Virus record (IMG/VR): IMGVR_UViG_3300031952_000062
Coordinates: 1 to 37,487 of that record
Source: a virus
DNA length: 37,487 nt
Reading direction: 5' to 3' (one strand)
In this document: positions 6,466 to 15,621 of the stretch, piece by piece
Layout: each line of letters opens with the position of its first letter
Numbering within the stretch: the stretch's first letter is position 1
Program-made: the position numbers and the translations under genes
The notes under the pieces: model-generated
What the model saw: the letters and a program-made list of their open reading frames with translations, nothing else
The model's database searches: none
Told to the model about the DNA's origin: nothing

Positions 6466-9400
6466 TTATAACTCCTGCATAAATGTCTTGTATCCGCCGA
6501 CATTATTTATTGCGAGACGTTTCAAAATTTGAACAAGGGCGTAGTCGTCCGGGAATTTCACTTTATCAAATCCTTGCTTTATTGACGAAATGAATTCTCG
6601 CGCCAGGCTGGATTCCCTCGCCGTATTTGTTTCGCCTGAAACTCTTATGTTTATATCCATTGCTCTTCGGCCTGCCGGTTCAATGCCTCTTGAAATCGGA
6701 AGCGATGGAGAAATTGACGATTCCCCGTACCCAGTAGAAATATTGAGAGATTGAATTGATTCAAGATTTGATTTTAGGTCAACGACGGATTGATTTACTG
6801 ACTCAATTTGAGACTGAAAGGAAAAAAAATCGTTTTCCATGCTCCCCGCTGCCAACGTTGCAGCCTTTGCGGTTTCTTCAAGTTCAACCTTCGACGTTGC
6901 AAATAGATCATCTTGAACGACAGCATCAAAAACCATTGCGGGCGTGTTGGCTGCGGTATCCTGGAAATTGAGCATTTCCGCCGATGCTTTTTTCATTGCA
7001 TCAGGTACGCTCCCGCCCAACGTTTCGACGAGGAGCAAAACGGCATCGGTAACAAGCTTGAAGCCTTCGCCCATCGTCTGCTGTTCCGTTTTTATTTTTG
7101 CCTGGTTTTCAGAAACGAACCCCAAGGCTGTGGCCTGTTCAATGATCGCCTTCGTTCCGTCGTCAAGTATCCATCCAAAATCCGTAGAAAGAAGATTAAT
7201 TCTTTGGAGCTGGCCTTGCATCATTTGAAATATTTCGGCATCAGAGAACCCGGCTTTTTGCAATTCGGAAACCTGATTTTTCAACGTCGTTTGGTAGTCG
7301 TCGAATTGCCCTTGACTTTCAACCCGGAAAACGTTTGTAAAGTTCGTCATTGCCTGTCCCCACCCCTTAACGGCGTTGACAAGTGTTTGATTTTCGGCAA
7401 CCTTTTTTTCATATGCAATCATGTCATCGTATAGCTGAATTGAAGCGTTTCCAAAAACGGCTTGAAGGCTTTTTGCCTCTTCGAGCTTTCTCTCCAGCTC
7501 ATTCAAGTTCATCAATTTCGACATGTCGATTTCGTCCGGCTTCTTTCCGCCGAATATTTCATTTTTCAACGCTGCAATTTGAGACTCAAGTTCCGTTGTA
7601 TCGATCGACTCGAGCATTTTCTTATACCCGGAAAGTCCGGCTTGACTTGACTTTTGTATATAGTCGAAAATTTCTTGAACAAAGACCCCTTGCTTTTTCA
7701 TTTCTTCGAACATCAAGACCCAACCGGTCGTAGCCGCTCCACCCTCGAGACCAAGCTGCCTTGCTTTTTCAATCAGCGCATCAAATGCTTTTCCGAAATT
7801 TTCCGCAGTTTCGGAAGCACCCGCAACCCCCTGCGTAAATCCTGAAAAAATATTTCTAAGACGTTCAGACCATTGATTGAAGTTTTCAAAGGTAATATTT
7901 GAGGTTCGAATCATTTCACCAAATACCGCGTTCATTGCCCGGCCAGCCGAACCAACCCCACCGATTGCCTTCGCTGCCTTTTCAAGTTCTTTTGTCCAAT
8001 CTCGAGTTATTCCGGACAAACCTTTTAGGTCTCTTTCGATTGCTTTCAATTCCCCTGACTTTCCTTTCAACCATGAAAATAAAGCTCCAACAACCGAAAT
8101 CGCCCCGGAAAGAATTCCAAGGCCAGCGGATATTTTTCCCAATATTCCCATGAATCCGGTGCCCGACTCTTTCCACGCTTTCATTCCTGCAATCCCAGCA
8201 GACAGACCGCCGGTCAATCCTGAAATCATCCCGGCGGTCTTCGAGGATATTAGTCCCATTTTTTCAAGAGATGAAACCGCCGTATTGGTTGCCTGAATAA
8301 GCGCCTCAAAATTATCAGTAGTTTTCTTCGTTGTTTCTGACGTTTGTTTCATTCCTGAATTTGTGTTTTTCATCGCTGAGGCCATTGCTGAAAATATTGG
8401 ATTGAATTGTCCCATCAATCGAAGCATGTCGATTATTTTTTTATTTGCCTCGTCTATTTCGGTTGTTATTTTTTGAAATTCCGGTGGAACTTCGGAGCCG
8501 GCCGTGATAAATGTATCAGATAGAGAAGACATTTCATCCCTCATCTTTTTCATCATCACGACGTCAGAAAGGATTTCTCCCTTGAACTTTGAAAAAACAT
8601 CAATTAGAGCCGTTGTTTTTACCTGAAACGGTTTCAATTGATCTTCCGTCAAGAGCCCTAAGGATTTCCGGTATTCGTCCGTGGCCTCTCTCAAGTCCTT
8701 TTGTTCTTTTGCGGTTGCATTCATTCCCTTTATGAGCGCATCAAGCGCATCCTTTCCGCCAAAAATGGCGTAAAACGTATCATCAATTGATTCCTTGTAT
8801 TTCTTTTGGCTTTCCGTTGCCTTGATGGTTGCGTCTGAAATGTTTTGAATCGAAACTGGGACCTTTGCGCCCTGGTCCGTAAATGACTTTGTCAACAAAT
8901 CCGTTTCCTTTTTTAACGATTCGGTCGCCGGTACACTTTTGAAAATTTCTTCCCGATGCGCATTATATACTGAAACTAAACCGGCAACTTTCTGAGATAA
9001 TTCAGCAGCGGAAATTGAAGAAATTTTAAGTTTGCCTTCGTATTCGGAGATCGCAGGGTTTACTTTTTCCACAGACCCACCCAATCCATCCATCCCACCC
9101 TTCACCTTTATGGTTCCTTGTTCTATTTTTTTATTGGCTTCGTTCCACTTTGCATAGTCCGAAGCCATTTTCTCGCCATAACGGCCACCCTGAATGGCTT
9201 GCATAATTCGCATATATCGAATTCCAGTATCCTCAATTCCCTGGAAATCAATGTTCATCCACCGCAATTGAGTCGACGTCAACTTAATTGCATCTGTCAT
9301 TTTTCCGAAACGGGATACCGCCATATTGGTCGTTTTTGCATTATCACGCTCCCTTGCCTCAATTTCGTCGAATTGAATTCCTAAATCTTTCATCAACTCA

Positions 9401-10698
9401 ACGATGATCGAAACTTCTGCCGCAAGAGCAACTAATGCGACTATAGGGAGAGCGGCAGTCAGTGCAACCATTGCCGTATTCAGAGCAACCGACGCAGTTA
9501 CCGCTGCCCACATCTGAATTTGGACCGCGGTCATCCCAGCAGTCATGGACGTGAACCACGCAACCGCAGTTGTTCCCATTACGATCAGCGCCTGCGTATA
9601 TCCCGCAACCTTGACAGTTCCAAACGCAACTGCAGCAGCAATTGCAACTTTGTCAAGTCCTCCGGCATAATCAGAAATATAAGAGACGACGTTTTGAATT
9701 GGAGAAATAATTGTTGTAATCGCATTTGCAGCGAAAGAAATCGCGGACCCAAAACCTCGAAAAAATGTCACAATTGAATCCCAATTTTCCGTCACGGTTT
9801 TTGCGACCTGTCCAATTGCATCTCCAATTGATTTTCCAAGCCCCTGAAAGGCTCCCTGTATTTCTGCACTCCCCAATCCATCTGAAATTGATTTGAAAAA
9901 ACCGGAAGCCTCAAAACCTTCAAGTAATCCGGTTCCAAACGCCTCCTTAATGTCTGCAATTGCCAATGTAAGTTTTTGCTGCGCGTCAACGAATCCGGTT
10001 ATGCTTGTATTTGCGTACCGCTTTTCCAATTCTCCCAGGATTGCCTCTTGAATTTTTGCTGCATCACCGGTTTTCAACATTTCGTCGATTACTTTCTTTT
10101 GATCTTTTGAGAAAACAATTCCGGCCTCACGAAGACCCCTTAGGGCAATATCGGGATGCTCCAATGCCATCGCAAGTTTTTTTGCCATATCGGTAGCGCT
10201 CTGTTGAGTGACAACCCCATCCCCAATTGACCGATTGACCGATATAGAAGCCCGTGTCACACGATCAAGCAATTCCGGTTGCAATTTTTGTTGAATAAGC
10301 GTTCTCTGAATTGATTCGGCGACTTCATTTTGAATGTTGAAGGTTTGCTGCATTACGCCCGCATACGCGCGCAGGTCTCCTGCTGTTCTACCGTATGCCC
10401 CACCGGCCCCATCAAGTGCGTTTTGAAGCATTTGAAGACTTCGAGTGCTCTCCGTTGCCTCTCCAATTGACTCTGAGAAAAAGCGGACCCCCTGCCATGC
10501 AAGAAAAAGTGCCCCCGCGGCCTTCGCCATATCAATCAGACTTTTTGAACTCGTCTCCGTTATCTTTTGATTTTTTTGGAGTGAAGTTGTGGTTTGGTTC
10601 GTTTCCTTTTGCAGTTTATCAAACGCCGTACCGGTGGCGTTTATGTTTGTGATTGCTCCCTTGCTGTCAACTTCTATCTTTAGTTCAATATTTGGCAT
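6466..10698 (-). CDS. Tail tape measure protein
   Basis: At 1410 residues this is by far the longest gene. It shows the classic mix of long coiled-coil stretches and a central hydrophobic block (about residues 350-430, rich in A, V, I, with TVKVAGYTQALIVMGTTAVA), plus a second glycine/alanine-rich region near 860-930. The tape measure sets tail length and lies in the tube until DNA ejection. At about 0.15 nm per residue the tail would be near 200 nm. It directly follows the frameshifted chaperone genes, and its leader holds structured element copy 2. Start ATG 10698 has AAGGAA ahead of it. Confidence 0.95.
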   Translation of the reverse strand: MPNIELKIEVDSKGAITNINATGTAFDKLQKETNQTTTSLQKNQKITETSSKSLIDMAKAAGALFLAWQGVRFFSESIGEATESTRSLQMLQNALDGAGGAYGRTAGDLRAYAGVMQQTFNIQNEVAESIQRTLIQQKLQPELLDRVTRASISVNRSIGDGVVTQQSATDMAKKLAMALEHPDIALRGLREAGIVFSKDQKKVIDEMLKTGDAAKIQEAILGELEKRYANTSITGFVDAQQKLTLAIADIKEAFGTGLLEGFEASGFFKSISDGLGSAEIQGAFQGLGKSIGDAIGQVAKTVTENWDSIVTFFRGFGSAISFAANAITTIISPIQNVVSYISDYAGGLDKVAIAAAVAFGTVKVAGYTQALIVMGTTAVAWFTSMTAGMTAVQIQMWAAVTASVALNTAMVALTAALPIVALVALAAEVSIIVELMKDLGIQFDEIEARERDNAKTTNMAVSRFGKMTDAIKLTSTQLRWMNIDFQGIEDTGIRYMRIMQAIQGGRYGEKMASDYAKWNEANKKIEQGTIKVKGGMDGLGGSVEKVNPAISEYEGKLKISSISAAELSQKVAGLVSVYNAHREEIFKSVPATESLKKETDLLTKSFTDQGAKVPVSIQNISDATIKATESQKKYKESIDDTFYAIFGGKDALDALIKGMNATAKEQKDLREATDEYRKSLGLLTEDQLKPFQVKTTALIDVFSKFKGEILSDVVMMKKMRDEMSSLSDTFITAGSEVPPEFQKITTEIDEANKKIIDMLRLMGQFNPIFSAMASAMKNTNSGMKQTSETTKKTTDNFEALIQATNTAVSSLEKMGLISSKTAGMISGLTGGLSAGIAGMKAWKESGTGFMGILGKISAGLGILSGAISVVGALFSWLKGKSGELKAIERDLKGLSGITRDWTKELEKAAKAIGGVGSAGRAMNAVFGEMIRTSNITFENFNQWSERLRNIFSGFTQGVAGASETAENFGKAFDALIEKARQLGLEGGAATTGWVLMFEEMKKQGVFVQEIFDYIQKSSQAGLSGYKKMLESIDTTELESQIAALKNEIFGGKKPDEIDMSKLMNLNELERKLEEAKSLQAVFGNASIQLYDDMIAYEKKVAENQTLVNAVKGWGQAMTNFTNVFRVESQGQFDDYQTTLKNQVSELQKAGFSDAEIFQMMQGQLQRINLLSTDFGWILDDGTKAIIEQATALGFVSENQAKIKTEQQTMGEGFKLVTDAVLLLVETLGGSVPDAMKKASAEMLNFQDTAANTPAMVFDAVVQDDLFATSKVELEETAKAATLAAGSMENDFFSFQSQIESVNQSVVDLKSNLESIQSLNISTGYGESSISPSLPISRGIEPAGRRAMDINIRVSGETNTARESSLAREFISSIKQGFDKVKFPDDYALVQILKRLAINNVGGYKTFMQEL

Positions 10699-10716
10699 CC
10701 GAGTTCCTTTATAATT

Positions 10717-10863
10717 TCAATGTACACACACTTTATCAAACAACTTTATTTTATCGAAACGTCAATGGGTTATCGAAAAAATGTAAGTTGACACAAGCCA
10801 ATTTAAGCGTTTATTGATATGATTTGCTATTTAAAAACTGCAACGTCTAAAATTGGCTTTAAT
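10717..10863 (-). repeat. Structured intergenic element, copy 2 (diverged)
   Basis: Shares the core loop and flanks with copies 1 and 3 but is more diverged. Its inner stem is perfect here, AGCCAATTT (minus sense) with AAATTGGCT (plus positions 10850-10858 and 10796-10804), where copies 1 and 3 have a mismatch and a G-U pair. The outer stem and the second hairpin are weaker. It forms the leader of the tape measure gene. Confidence 0.8.
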
Positions 10864-10923
10864 TAATCCACGTAATCGTTCTATTTTTTCAAAAAAAGCA
10901 AAAGTGTTTGTGAAACTTAACTT

Positions 10924-11645
10924 TTAACGCTTCCGTCCTTTTTCCAGTTCTTGTTTTGCTCTTTTCGTTGCTATTTCGACTTCTTTCGAGTGAAGCATTG
11001 AAATGCGATACAAAAACTCTTGCAATATTTCCCCTGAAAAACCAAGGTCCTGAACCGCGACCGGAAGTAAACCGGATTCAACCGTGAATGAATTCACGCA
11101 TTTGTTGAACCATCGAACTACGAACTTATCGAAATCTTCGAGTTGTTCATAGAATCCATTTACCTTATTTTTCCAGTCACGGTCCCAGAGCTCTCGATAT
11201 TTCAGGAAGTTAGCAAATTTGATGCATCAGGTATGAAGTTGTTGAAGTTCGTACATATACCAAACACCCATGATTGCAGAGTATTTGAATCCGTCACATC
11301 GCTTTCGTTTGTTTTTTCAACGGGAAGGGTAAAAAGTCGGTCAACAATTAACTTTTTGTTTTCGGGTGAATATGGGACGTCGGCTCCATCAGTTGACTTA
11401 ATGTTTTTCCATCCAACTAACGCGGATGCTGCAATCCTTGATCTTTCCGACGACATCACGGTAATGTCCATCCCATCAAGCATGTTTCCAGTCTTTGAGT
11501 TTTTGAACCACTTCGTCCGGGATTCGCTTTGTTCTTTTTGCCCGACAAATTGGATTAGAAATTCGACATCCTTTAGAGCGCCTTCCGAATACGGAAGTTT
11601 GAAGTATTTTTCTGTGAACTGTGAAGTTAAATCTAATGTAAGCAT
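10924..11645 (-). CDS. Tail assembly chaperone, -1 frameshift fusion (gpGT-like)
   Basis: The frame -1 to the 11202-11645 gene stays open from the slip site to TAA at 10926-10924 and has no start codon at its upstream edge. It encodes 96 protein-like residues (ANFLKYRELWDRDWKNK..., ending KGRKR). The heptamer A AAT TTG, rc of 11214-11220, has the zero-frame codons AAT TTG and allows both tRNAs to re-pair on AAA TTT, a canonical X XXY YYZ site 4-5 codons before the zero-frame stop. Slippage gives a 240-residue fusion. Many long-tailed phages make exactly such a pair just before the tape measure gene. Confidence 0.85.
11202..11645 (-). CDS. Tail assembly chaperone, short form (gpG-like)
   Basis: 147 residues between the major tail protein and the tape measure. 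This is the standard place of the chaperone that holds the tape measure during tube assembly. AAGGAG is 6-7 bases before ATG 11645. The zero-frame stop comes 3 codons after the slip codon TTG, so unshifted ribosomes give this short form and shifted ones the 240-residue fusion. The sequence alone is not recognisable; position plus frameshift make the call. Confidence 0.8.
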   Translation of the reverse strand: MLTLDLTSQFTEKYFKLPYSEGALKDVEFLIQFVGQKEQSESRTKWFKNSKTGNMLDGMDITVMSSERSRIAASALVGWKNIKSTDGADVPYSPENKKLIVDRLFTLPVEKTNESDVTDSNTLQSWVFGICTNFNNFIPDASNLLTS

Positions 11646-11665
11646 ATTTTTCTCCTTAACCGGTC

Positions 11666-12757
11666 TTATGCCGGAAATGTTTGTGCTGCAATTGTATTGA
11701 CAATCGAAAACCTCGGAAGCACCGAGGACATGCCTGCGGGATTTCCGACCGCTTCCGCGACCATGAAGGTTCCATCGACAGATGTATCGTCAACGTTGTA
11801 GGTCGGCACGTCAACTTGAAGTCGGGGTAATTGAAAATTGAGAACATAAGGGACTGCCTTTGTCGGAATACTGCCCGGGCTCATAAAGGTAATGTCCGCC
11901 TTGTAGGAAGTGGCTGCCTGATGTTTTGCGAAATAAGCAGCGGAGGCGGTATCCTTGAAAGTGAAACCCATTTTTAATAAGATTTCAACCGGTTCATTCG
12001 CCGTGTCGGTCGGCATTGCGATTGCATCCGAACCTGACGGTATTGGGTTGACTTTTACCGGCCTCTTGAATGTTAGTTCCAGGGAGGTTGGATTGATTTC
12101 ATCCGAACCGGACAAGGCAACGTTTGCATCGCCAACTACGTCCTGACCATTGTTCATCCGAACTACGCAGTGATCGAAAATTGGGTAAGGTCCAGGAACG
12201 GCAGCAGGAAAACCAAGGGCTTCCATGTTTGTGATTTGTGTCGGTGACCCCAGGTACAACTTATCGCCGATTCCAGAAACCTTAATTTTCAATTGCCCAT
12301 CATACATCAATGTGATTTCATTGATATAGATAGATGGGATATATTTCAGCTCCACGCCTTCCTTTTTCCAGAACGAAAAAAGACAATCTTCGATTTGAGC
12401 CGGTGTCAATTTTTTTCTCATAACGCTGACATGAGTTTGAACGCCGGTGCTTGTAGTAGAGCTGTACTGTCCGAAAAATGCAGTCATAATTTGCAAAAAA
12501 GCTGCACTGTTGTATGTGACGTCCATCTCGGACGAAAAAGGCTGTTGAACATAATTGGAAGCCTGAAAAACGGTTCCCATTCCGCCGCCGCCAGCCTGCA
12601 TTGCGTTTGACAGTCTTTCTCTTTCTCCCGTACCGGCTTCATGTGTAGTTATGTTTGCAGTTTTCGAAGACGGAAAAACCGCCGTACCCCACGCCGCTCC
12701 GACTGTATGAACAAGCGCCACTGGCTTGTCGATATATGAGAGTTGATCTGTAGCCAT
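11666..12757 (-). CDS. Major tail (tube) protein
   Basis: 363 residues, beta-rich, with no obvious membrane or catalytic motif. Located between a tail-terminator-like gene and the chaperone pair, it is the best candidate for the subunit that polymerises into the tail tube. The length exceeds the usual 150-250 residues, so an added surface (Ig-like) domain is possible. AGGAGAAAAAT precedes ATG 12757. Confidence 0.65.
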   Translation of the reverse strand: MATDQLSYIDKPVALVHTVGAAWGTAVFPSSKTANITTHEAGTGERERLSNAMQAGGGGMGTVFQASNYVQQPFSSEMDVTYNSAAFLQIMTAFFGQYSSTTSTGVQTHVSVMRKKLTPAQIEDCLFSFWKKEGVELKYIPSIYINEITLMYDGQLKIKVSGIGDKLYLGSPTQITNMEALGFPAAVPGPYPIFDHCVVRMNNGQDVVGDANVALSGSDEINPTSLELTFKRPVKVNPIPSGSDAIAMPTDTANEPVEILLKMGFTFKDTASAAYFAKHQAATSYKADITFMSPGSIPTKAVPYVLNFQLPRLQVDVPTYNVDDTSVDGTFMVAEAVGNPAGMSSVLPRFSIVNTIAAQTFPA

Positions 12758-12769
12758 ATTTTTCTCCTT

Positions 12770-13162
12770 TTAATAAATTTTTGTGTAACGGATATCCGGT
12801 ATATAAACGGACATCCTAATCATTGAGTCCATCGCCATTTCCATTCGACATTGAATATCTCCAACGACGGTACTCATTCCCATCAATGCAGTATCGAAGT
12901 CGTCTGCGGTTCCTATCATCACATTACCAGACGATGGAACGCTCGTGAGCGACCGGGCAACTGAAATTTTCAAAGCCCACTTTTGATCCGCCTGCTTTCC
13001 AGCTTTCTTGACGCTAGAAAGAAGATCGATTCCGGCAATGCAAAAATCCTTGTCTTGCATTGGAGTACTGTTATCCTGGAATTCGAAGTTCGAATTTCTG
13101 TACCCGGCGGAAACCAGTTTGGCAACAAATGCATCTTTCCAATCTATGAATGAAGCCGTCAT
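12770..13162 (-). CDS. Putative tail terminator / head-tail joining protein
   Basis: 130 residues. The gene order connector, this gene, major tail protein matches the usual slot of the tail terminator that caps the tube before head joining. The ATGA of its start overlaps the end of the upstream gene by 4 bases, so translation is coupled. No sequence motif confirms it. Confidence 0.5.
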   Translation of the reverse strand: MTASFIDWKDAFVAKLVSAGYRNSNFEFQDNSTPMQDKDFCIAGIDLLSSVKKAGKQADQKWALKISVARSLTSVPSSGNVMIGTADDFDTALMGMSTVVGDIQCRMEMAMDSMIRMSVYIPDIRYTKIY

Positions 13163-13845
13163 CTTGTCACCACAACGGAAGAAACCATATTGACCGTTGA
13201 AATTTTGTTTTCTTCATCAATAACAAAAATGGTCCCGTTCGTCAATAATTTCTGATATTCGCTGCCGGCATCACTCATCCATGCCGATGCAGCTTCTCCA
13301 CTTCCTTGAAGCATTTGAGAATAGCAATTATACCGACTTTTCAACAAAACAAGACGGTCAATGTCCGATGGATTAGCAATGCCGTCCGCAAAGACTATTT
13401 TGTATTGATTTTTCAAGTCGGATATAACCGAATTGAATGAATCTAAGATGATATCCTCAATTTCTTCGTCGGAAGTGAAAAAGCCTCCAATCCTAAGTTG
13501 ACCTTCTTTCACATCGGAAGCGGTAACGGAAGTTGAAACCAACTCCCGTACAACCGAAAAGAATGCCATAAATGTGGGTGCTTGAGTATTGATTACCGAT
13601 GAGACTTCAACCCTATTCATTAGCGCCGTTTCTAAAAGATATGTATAGGGAACTGAGAACAAAATTTTATCCGCGTTGACCGTGCATGAACCGGAATAAA
13701 TTTGTGATCCGGTTGTGGAATTGTATACCTTTACGGTTGCGGAGTAGATTGTGTCTCCCTGTTCTTTCTTGACGGTCAATGTGAAATCAGCCGTTACATC
13801 TTTCTTGACGATTGTCGGAAATAGGGTTGAAGTCCAGGTAGACAT
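13159..13845 (-). CDS. Putative head-tail connector / adaptor
   Basis: 228 residues. The first half is beta-rich (TADFTLTVKKEQGDTIYSAT). The second half is helical (IILDSFNSVISDLKNQYK, DRLVLLKSRYNCYSQML), as in head completion adaptors that bind the portal. It lies between a small post-capsid gene and the tail-terminator candidate. The call rests on order and general composition. Confidence 0.45.
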   Translation of the reverse strand: MSTWTSTLFPTIVKKDVTADFTLTVKKEQGDTIYSATVKVYNSTTGSQIYSGSCTVNADKILFSVPYTYLLETALMNRVEVSSVINTQAPTFMAFFSVVRELVSTSVTASDVKEGQLRIGGFFTSDEEIEDIILDSFNSVISDLKNQYKIVFADGIANPSDIDRLVLLKSRYNCYSQMLQGSGEAASAWMSDAGSEYQKLLTNGTIFVIDEENKISTVNMVSSVVVTR

Positions 13846-14099
13846 TATTCACGCCTCCCGCGTTTAAGTTCGGGTTCTTTCTTTTCTTCCTGGATAGGCT
13901 CAAGTGACCAGCCCTCATTGATAAATTTTTGAACTTCGGACGCCTTAACCTCGATGTTAAGATTTTTGATAGAAAATAATTTAATTATTTCTTCTTTTTC
14001 GGTGTAAAGAATTGCACCGGCGGCCAGAAGCATTTTTTCTTGCATTCGATCTTTAGGAATAACTATTTTTTTTGATTTTGGAAAAATCAATTTGCTCAT
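13845..14099 (-). CDS. Hypothetical small protein after capsid gene
   Basis: 84 residues, lysine-rich, with an IEVKASEVQKFINEGW-type segment resembling small phage proteins that follow the capsid gene. Its function is unknown. ATG 14099 is immediately after the capsid stop with AGGTG upstream, and its stop touches the next gene. Confidence 0.6.
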   Translation of the reverse strand: MSKLIFPKSKKIVIPKDRMQEKMLLAAGAILYTEKEEIIKLFSIKNLNIEVKASEVQKFINEGWSLEPIQEEKKEPELKRGRRE

Positions 14100-14100
14100 A

Positions 14101-15060
14101 TTACACCTGTATTCTCTTTGAAACGACAGCTTTCATTTTTCGAGGGTCCATTATCCCAAATCCACAATTCATTTCAATACAATATTCAGTTTTTGCAGGG
14201 TTTCCGGTCGTTTCGGCAGTGATAGAAAAAGAAATACCTGCTTCCGGCTCAATGTATGATAGCTTGTCAAGTCCGCTGGTCGTATTGCTTGTGAATACAT
14301 CCTTCATTACCATTATGATTGCATCGTTAGTTGTAAAAAGATTGTAAATGTCATACGAATATGGAGATGAGGAGCCGTTTGTATCTTCGTAGACAAACGC
14401 TTCCTCAAACGTTTCAATTCCGTACAGACGACCAATAAAGGCCTCTCTAAAAACATCGTTCATAATGTTTTCTACAAACAGATTTTTCCCGGTCATTTCC
14501 GTTCTAATATTTGCCGCATCGTCAAGGGAAATATACGCATCTATTTGTTCAGTTACACCCATTTTCCCGAACTCTTTTCTCAAGAGGTTGAAATCATTTA
14601 GACACAATTTGTTGTCGGTTCCGGTGCAAGAGTAGCTATGTTCAGCGCTAAGAGCAAGCATGAGCAATTGAGTTGAGATATAATTTTTCATTGCAATGTA
14701 AAAATTGTTACGGACGGTTGCCTGCTTGTCAATTGCGGACGCTAAAATCGTTTCATCGTAGTCAACCCAAACGCCAGTTGGATTTTGGTCCGCTGGAATA
14801 TAAATTTTTCCAGCTTCGTAAGATTGGGGTTCAACCCTTTCCTTTGCATTCCTTAGTGAAATTACTGGCATCCCGGTCAATGTTTCGAGAAATACGCCGT
14901 TTTGCCCTTTGCCTAAAATTTGCTTCATTACCCTACGCGCACAGGGTGACAATTGCCGAAGGACTGATACAATTTTTGGCATCATGTATAACATGTTTTG
15001 TCCAACCTGAGTGTCCGCGGTTCCTTTTGTGAAATTAAATTGAAACGGCTGCATAGTCAT
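14101..15060 (-). CDS. Major capsid protein (probable)
   Basis: 319 residues, within the usual size range, directly behind the scaffold-like gene and with the strongest Shine-Dalgarno of the region (AAGGAGGTG, 6 bases before ATG 15060). The sequence has the mixed alpha/beta character of HK97-fold coats: an early arm (TKGTADTQVGQNMLYMMPKI), a long spine-helix candidate (DKQATVRNNFYIAMKNYIST) and a late beta region (IEMNCGFGIMDPRKMKA). I recognise no specific subfamily. Gene order makes the call. Confidence 0.75.
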   Translation of the reverse strand: MTMQPFQFNFTKGTADTQVGQNMLYMMPKIVSVLRQLSPCARRVMKQILGKGQNGVFLETLTGMPVISLRNAKERVEPQSYEAGKIYIPADQNPTGVWVDYDETILASAIDKQATVRNNFYIAMKNYISTQLLMLALSAEHSYSCTGTDNKLCLNDFNLLRKEFGKMGVTEQIDAYISLDDAANIRTEMTGKNLFVENIMNDVFREAFIGRLYGIETFEEAFVYEDTNGSSSPYSYDIYNLFTTNDAIIMVMKDVFTSNTTSGLDKLSYIEPEAGISFSITAETTGNPAKTEYCIEMNCGFGIMDPRKMKAVVSKRIQV

Positions 15061-15072
15061 CGTTTCACCTCC

Positions 15073-15612
15073 TTAAAATTTTGATCCCAAAGCCTTTTTA
15101 GCTGTTTTTGGGTCAAGTGTGGAATTATAGTCAAATGCCATACTTCCGGCATCCATTTTTCTTTCAACCGAACCACCACCGCCCGCAACACCGGGGATTG
15201 ATTGTTTCAAAAAATGCGGTTTTTCTTGAATTAACGCTGCCATTTTTTCAACAGTAAATCCGGGATAGAGCTTAGCAAAGTCATCAACCGAAGCCGGATT
15301 AATGCCGGGAACACTCGAAACAATTTTTTTGTATTCGCTTTCTTGCTTTTCCCTTTCGAGGGCTTCAACTTTTTCCTTCATTGCTGGAACGGTTGCGGCG
15401 AATCCTTTTAGTAAATCAACTTCCTCTTGAAGTTTTCTAATCGCCTCTTTGGCTTCGTCCGGCAATTCATATTTAACCGGTTCAATTTTCGGTATTTCCG
15501 TTTTTATTTCCTGAATAATTTCCGGGATTGTTGCTGGAGCAACCGGAGTAATATCGACAGTTGTTTCATTTTCCACGCTTTCCCCCTTTTTTATCTTTAT
15601 CTTTTTTGCCAC
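15073..15612 (-). CDS. Putative scaffolding protein
   Basis: 179 residues: a lysine-rich start, a Pro/Val/Ile linker, a coiled coil (about 50-100, EAIRKLQEEVDLLKGFAATV...) and a short capsid-proximal tail ending AKKALGSKF. Charged, helical, coiled-coil proteins just upstream of the coat gene are typically the internal scaffold. The in-frame start is GTG 15612, but the best Shine-Dalgarno (GGAGG) is placed for an ATG at 15619 in another frame, which stops after 17 codons. Confidence 0.65.
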   Translation of the reverse strand: MAKKIKIKKGESVENETTVDITPVAPATIPEIIQEIKTEIPKIEPVKYELPDEAKEAIRKLQEEVDLLKGFAATVPAMKEKVEALEREKQESEYKKIVSSVPGINPASVDDFAKLYPGFTVEKMAALIQEKPHFLKQSIPGVAGGGGSVERKMDAGSMAFDYNSTLDPKTAKKALGSKF

Positions 15613-15621
15613 ACGGCATAC

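Noticed and set aside
6913-7434. 173-codon plus-strand frame inside the tape measure gene
   Set aside because: Antisense shadow of a long coding region; no promoter or ribosome binding site, and other plus-strand frames in the same gene look alike.
11143-11700. 185-codon plus-strand frame opposite the tail chaperone
   Set aside because: Shadow of the chaperone and its frameshift extension, with no start signals.
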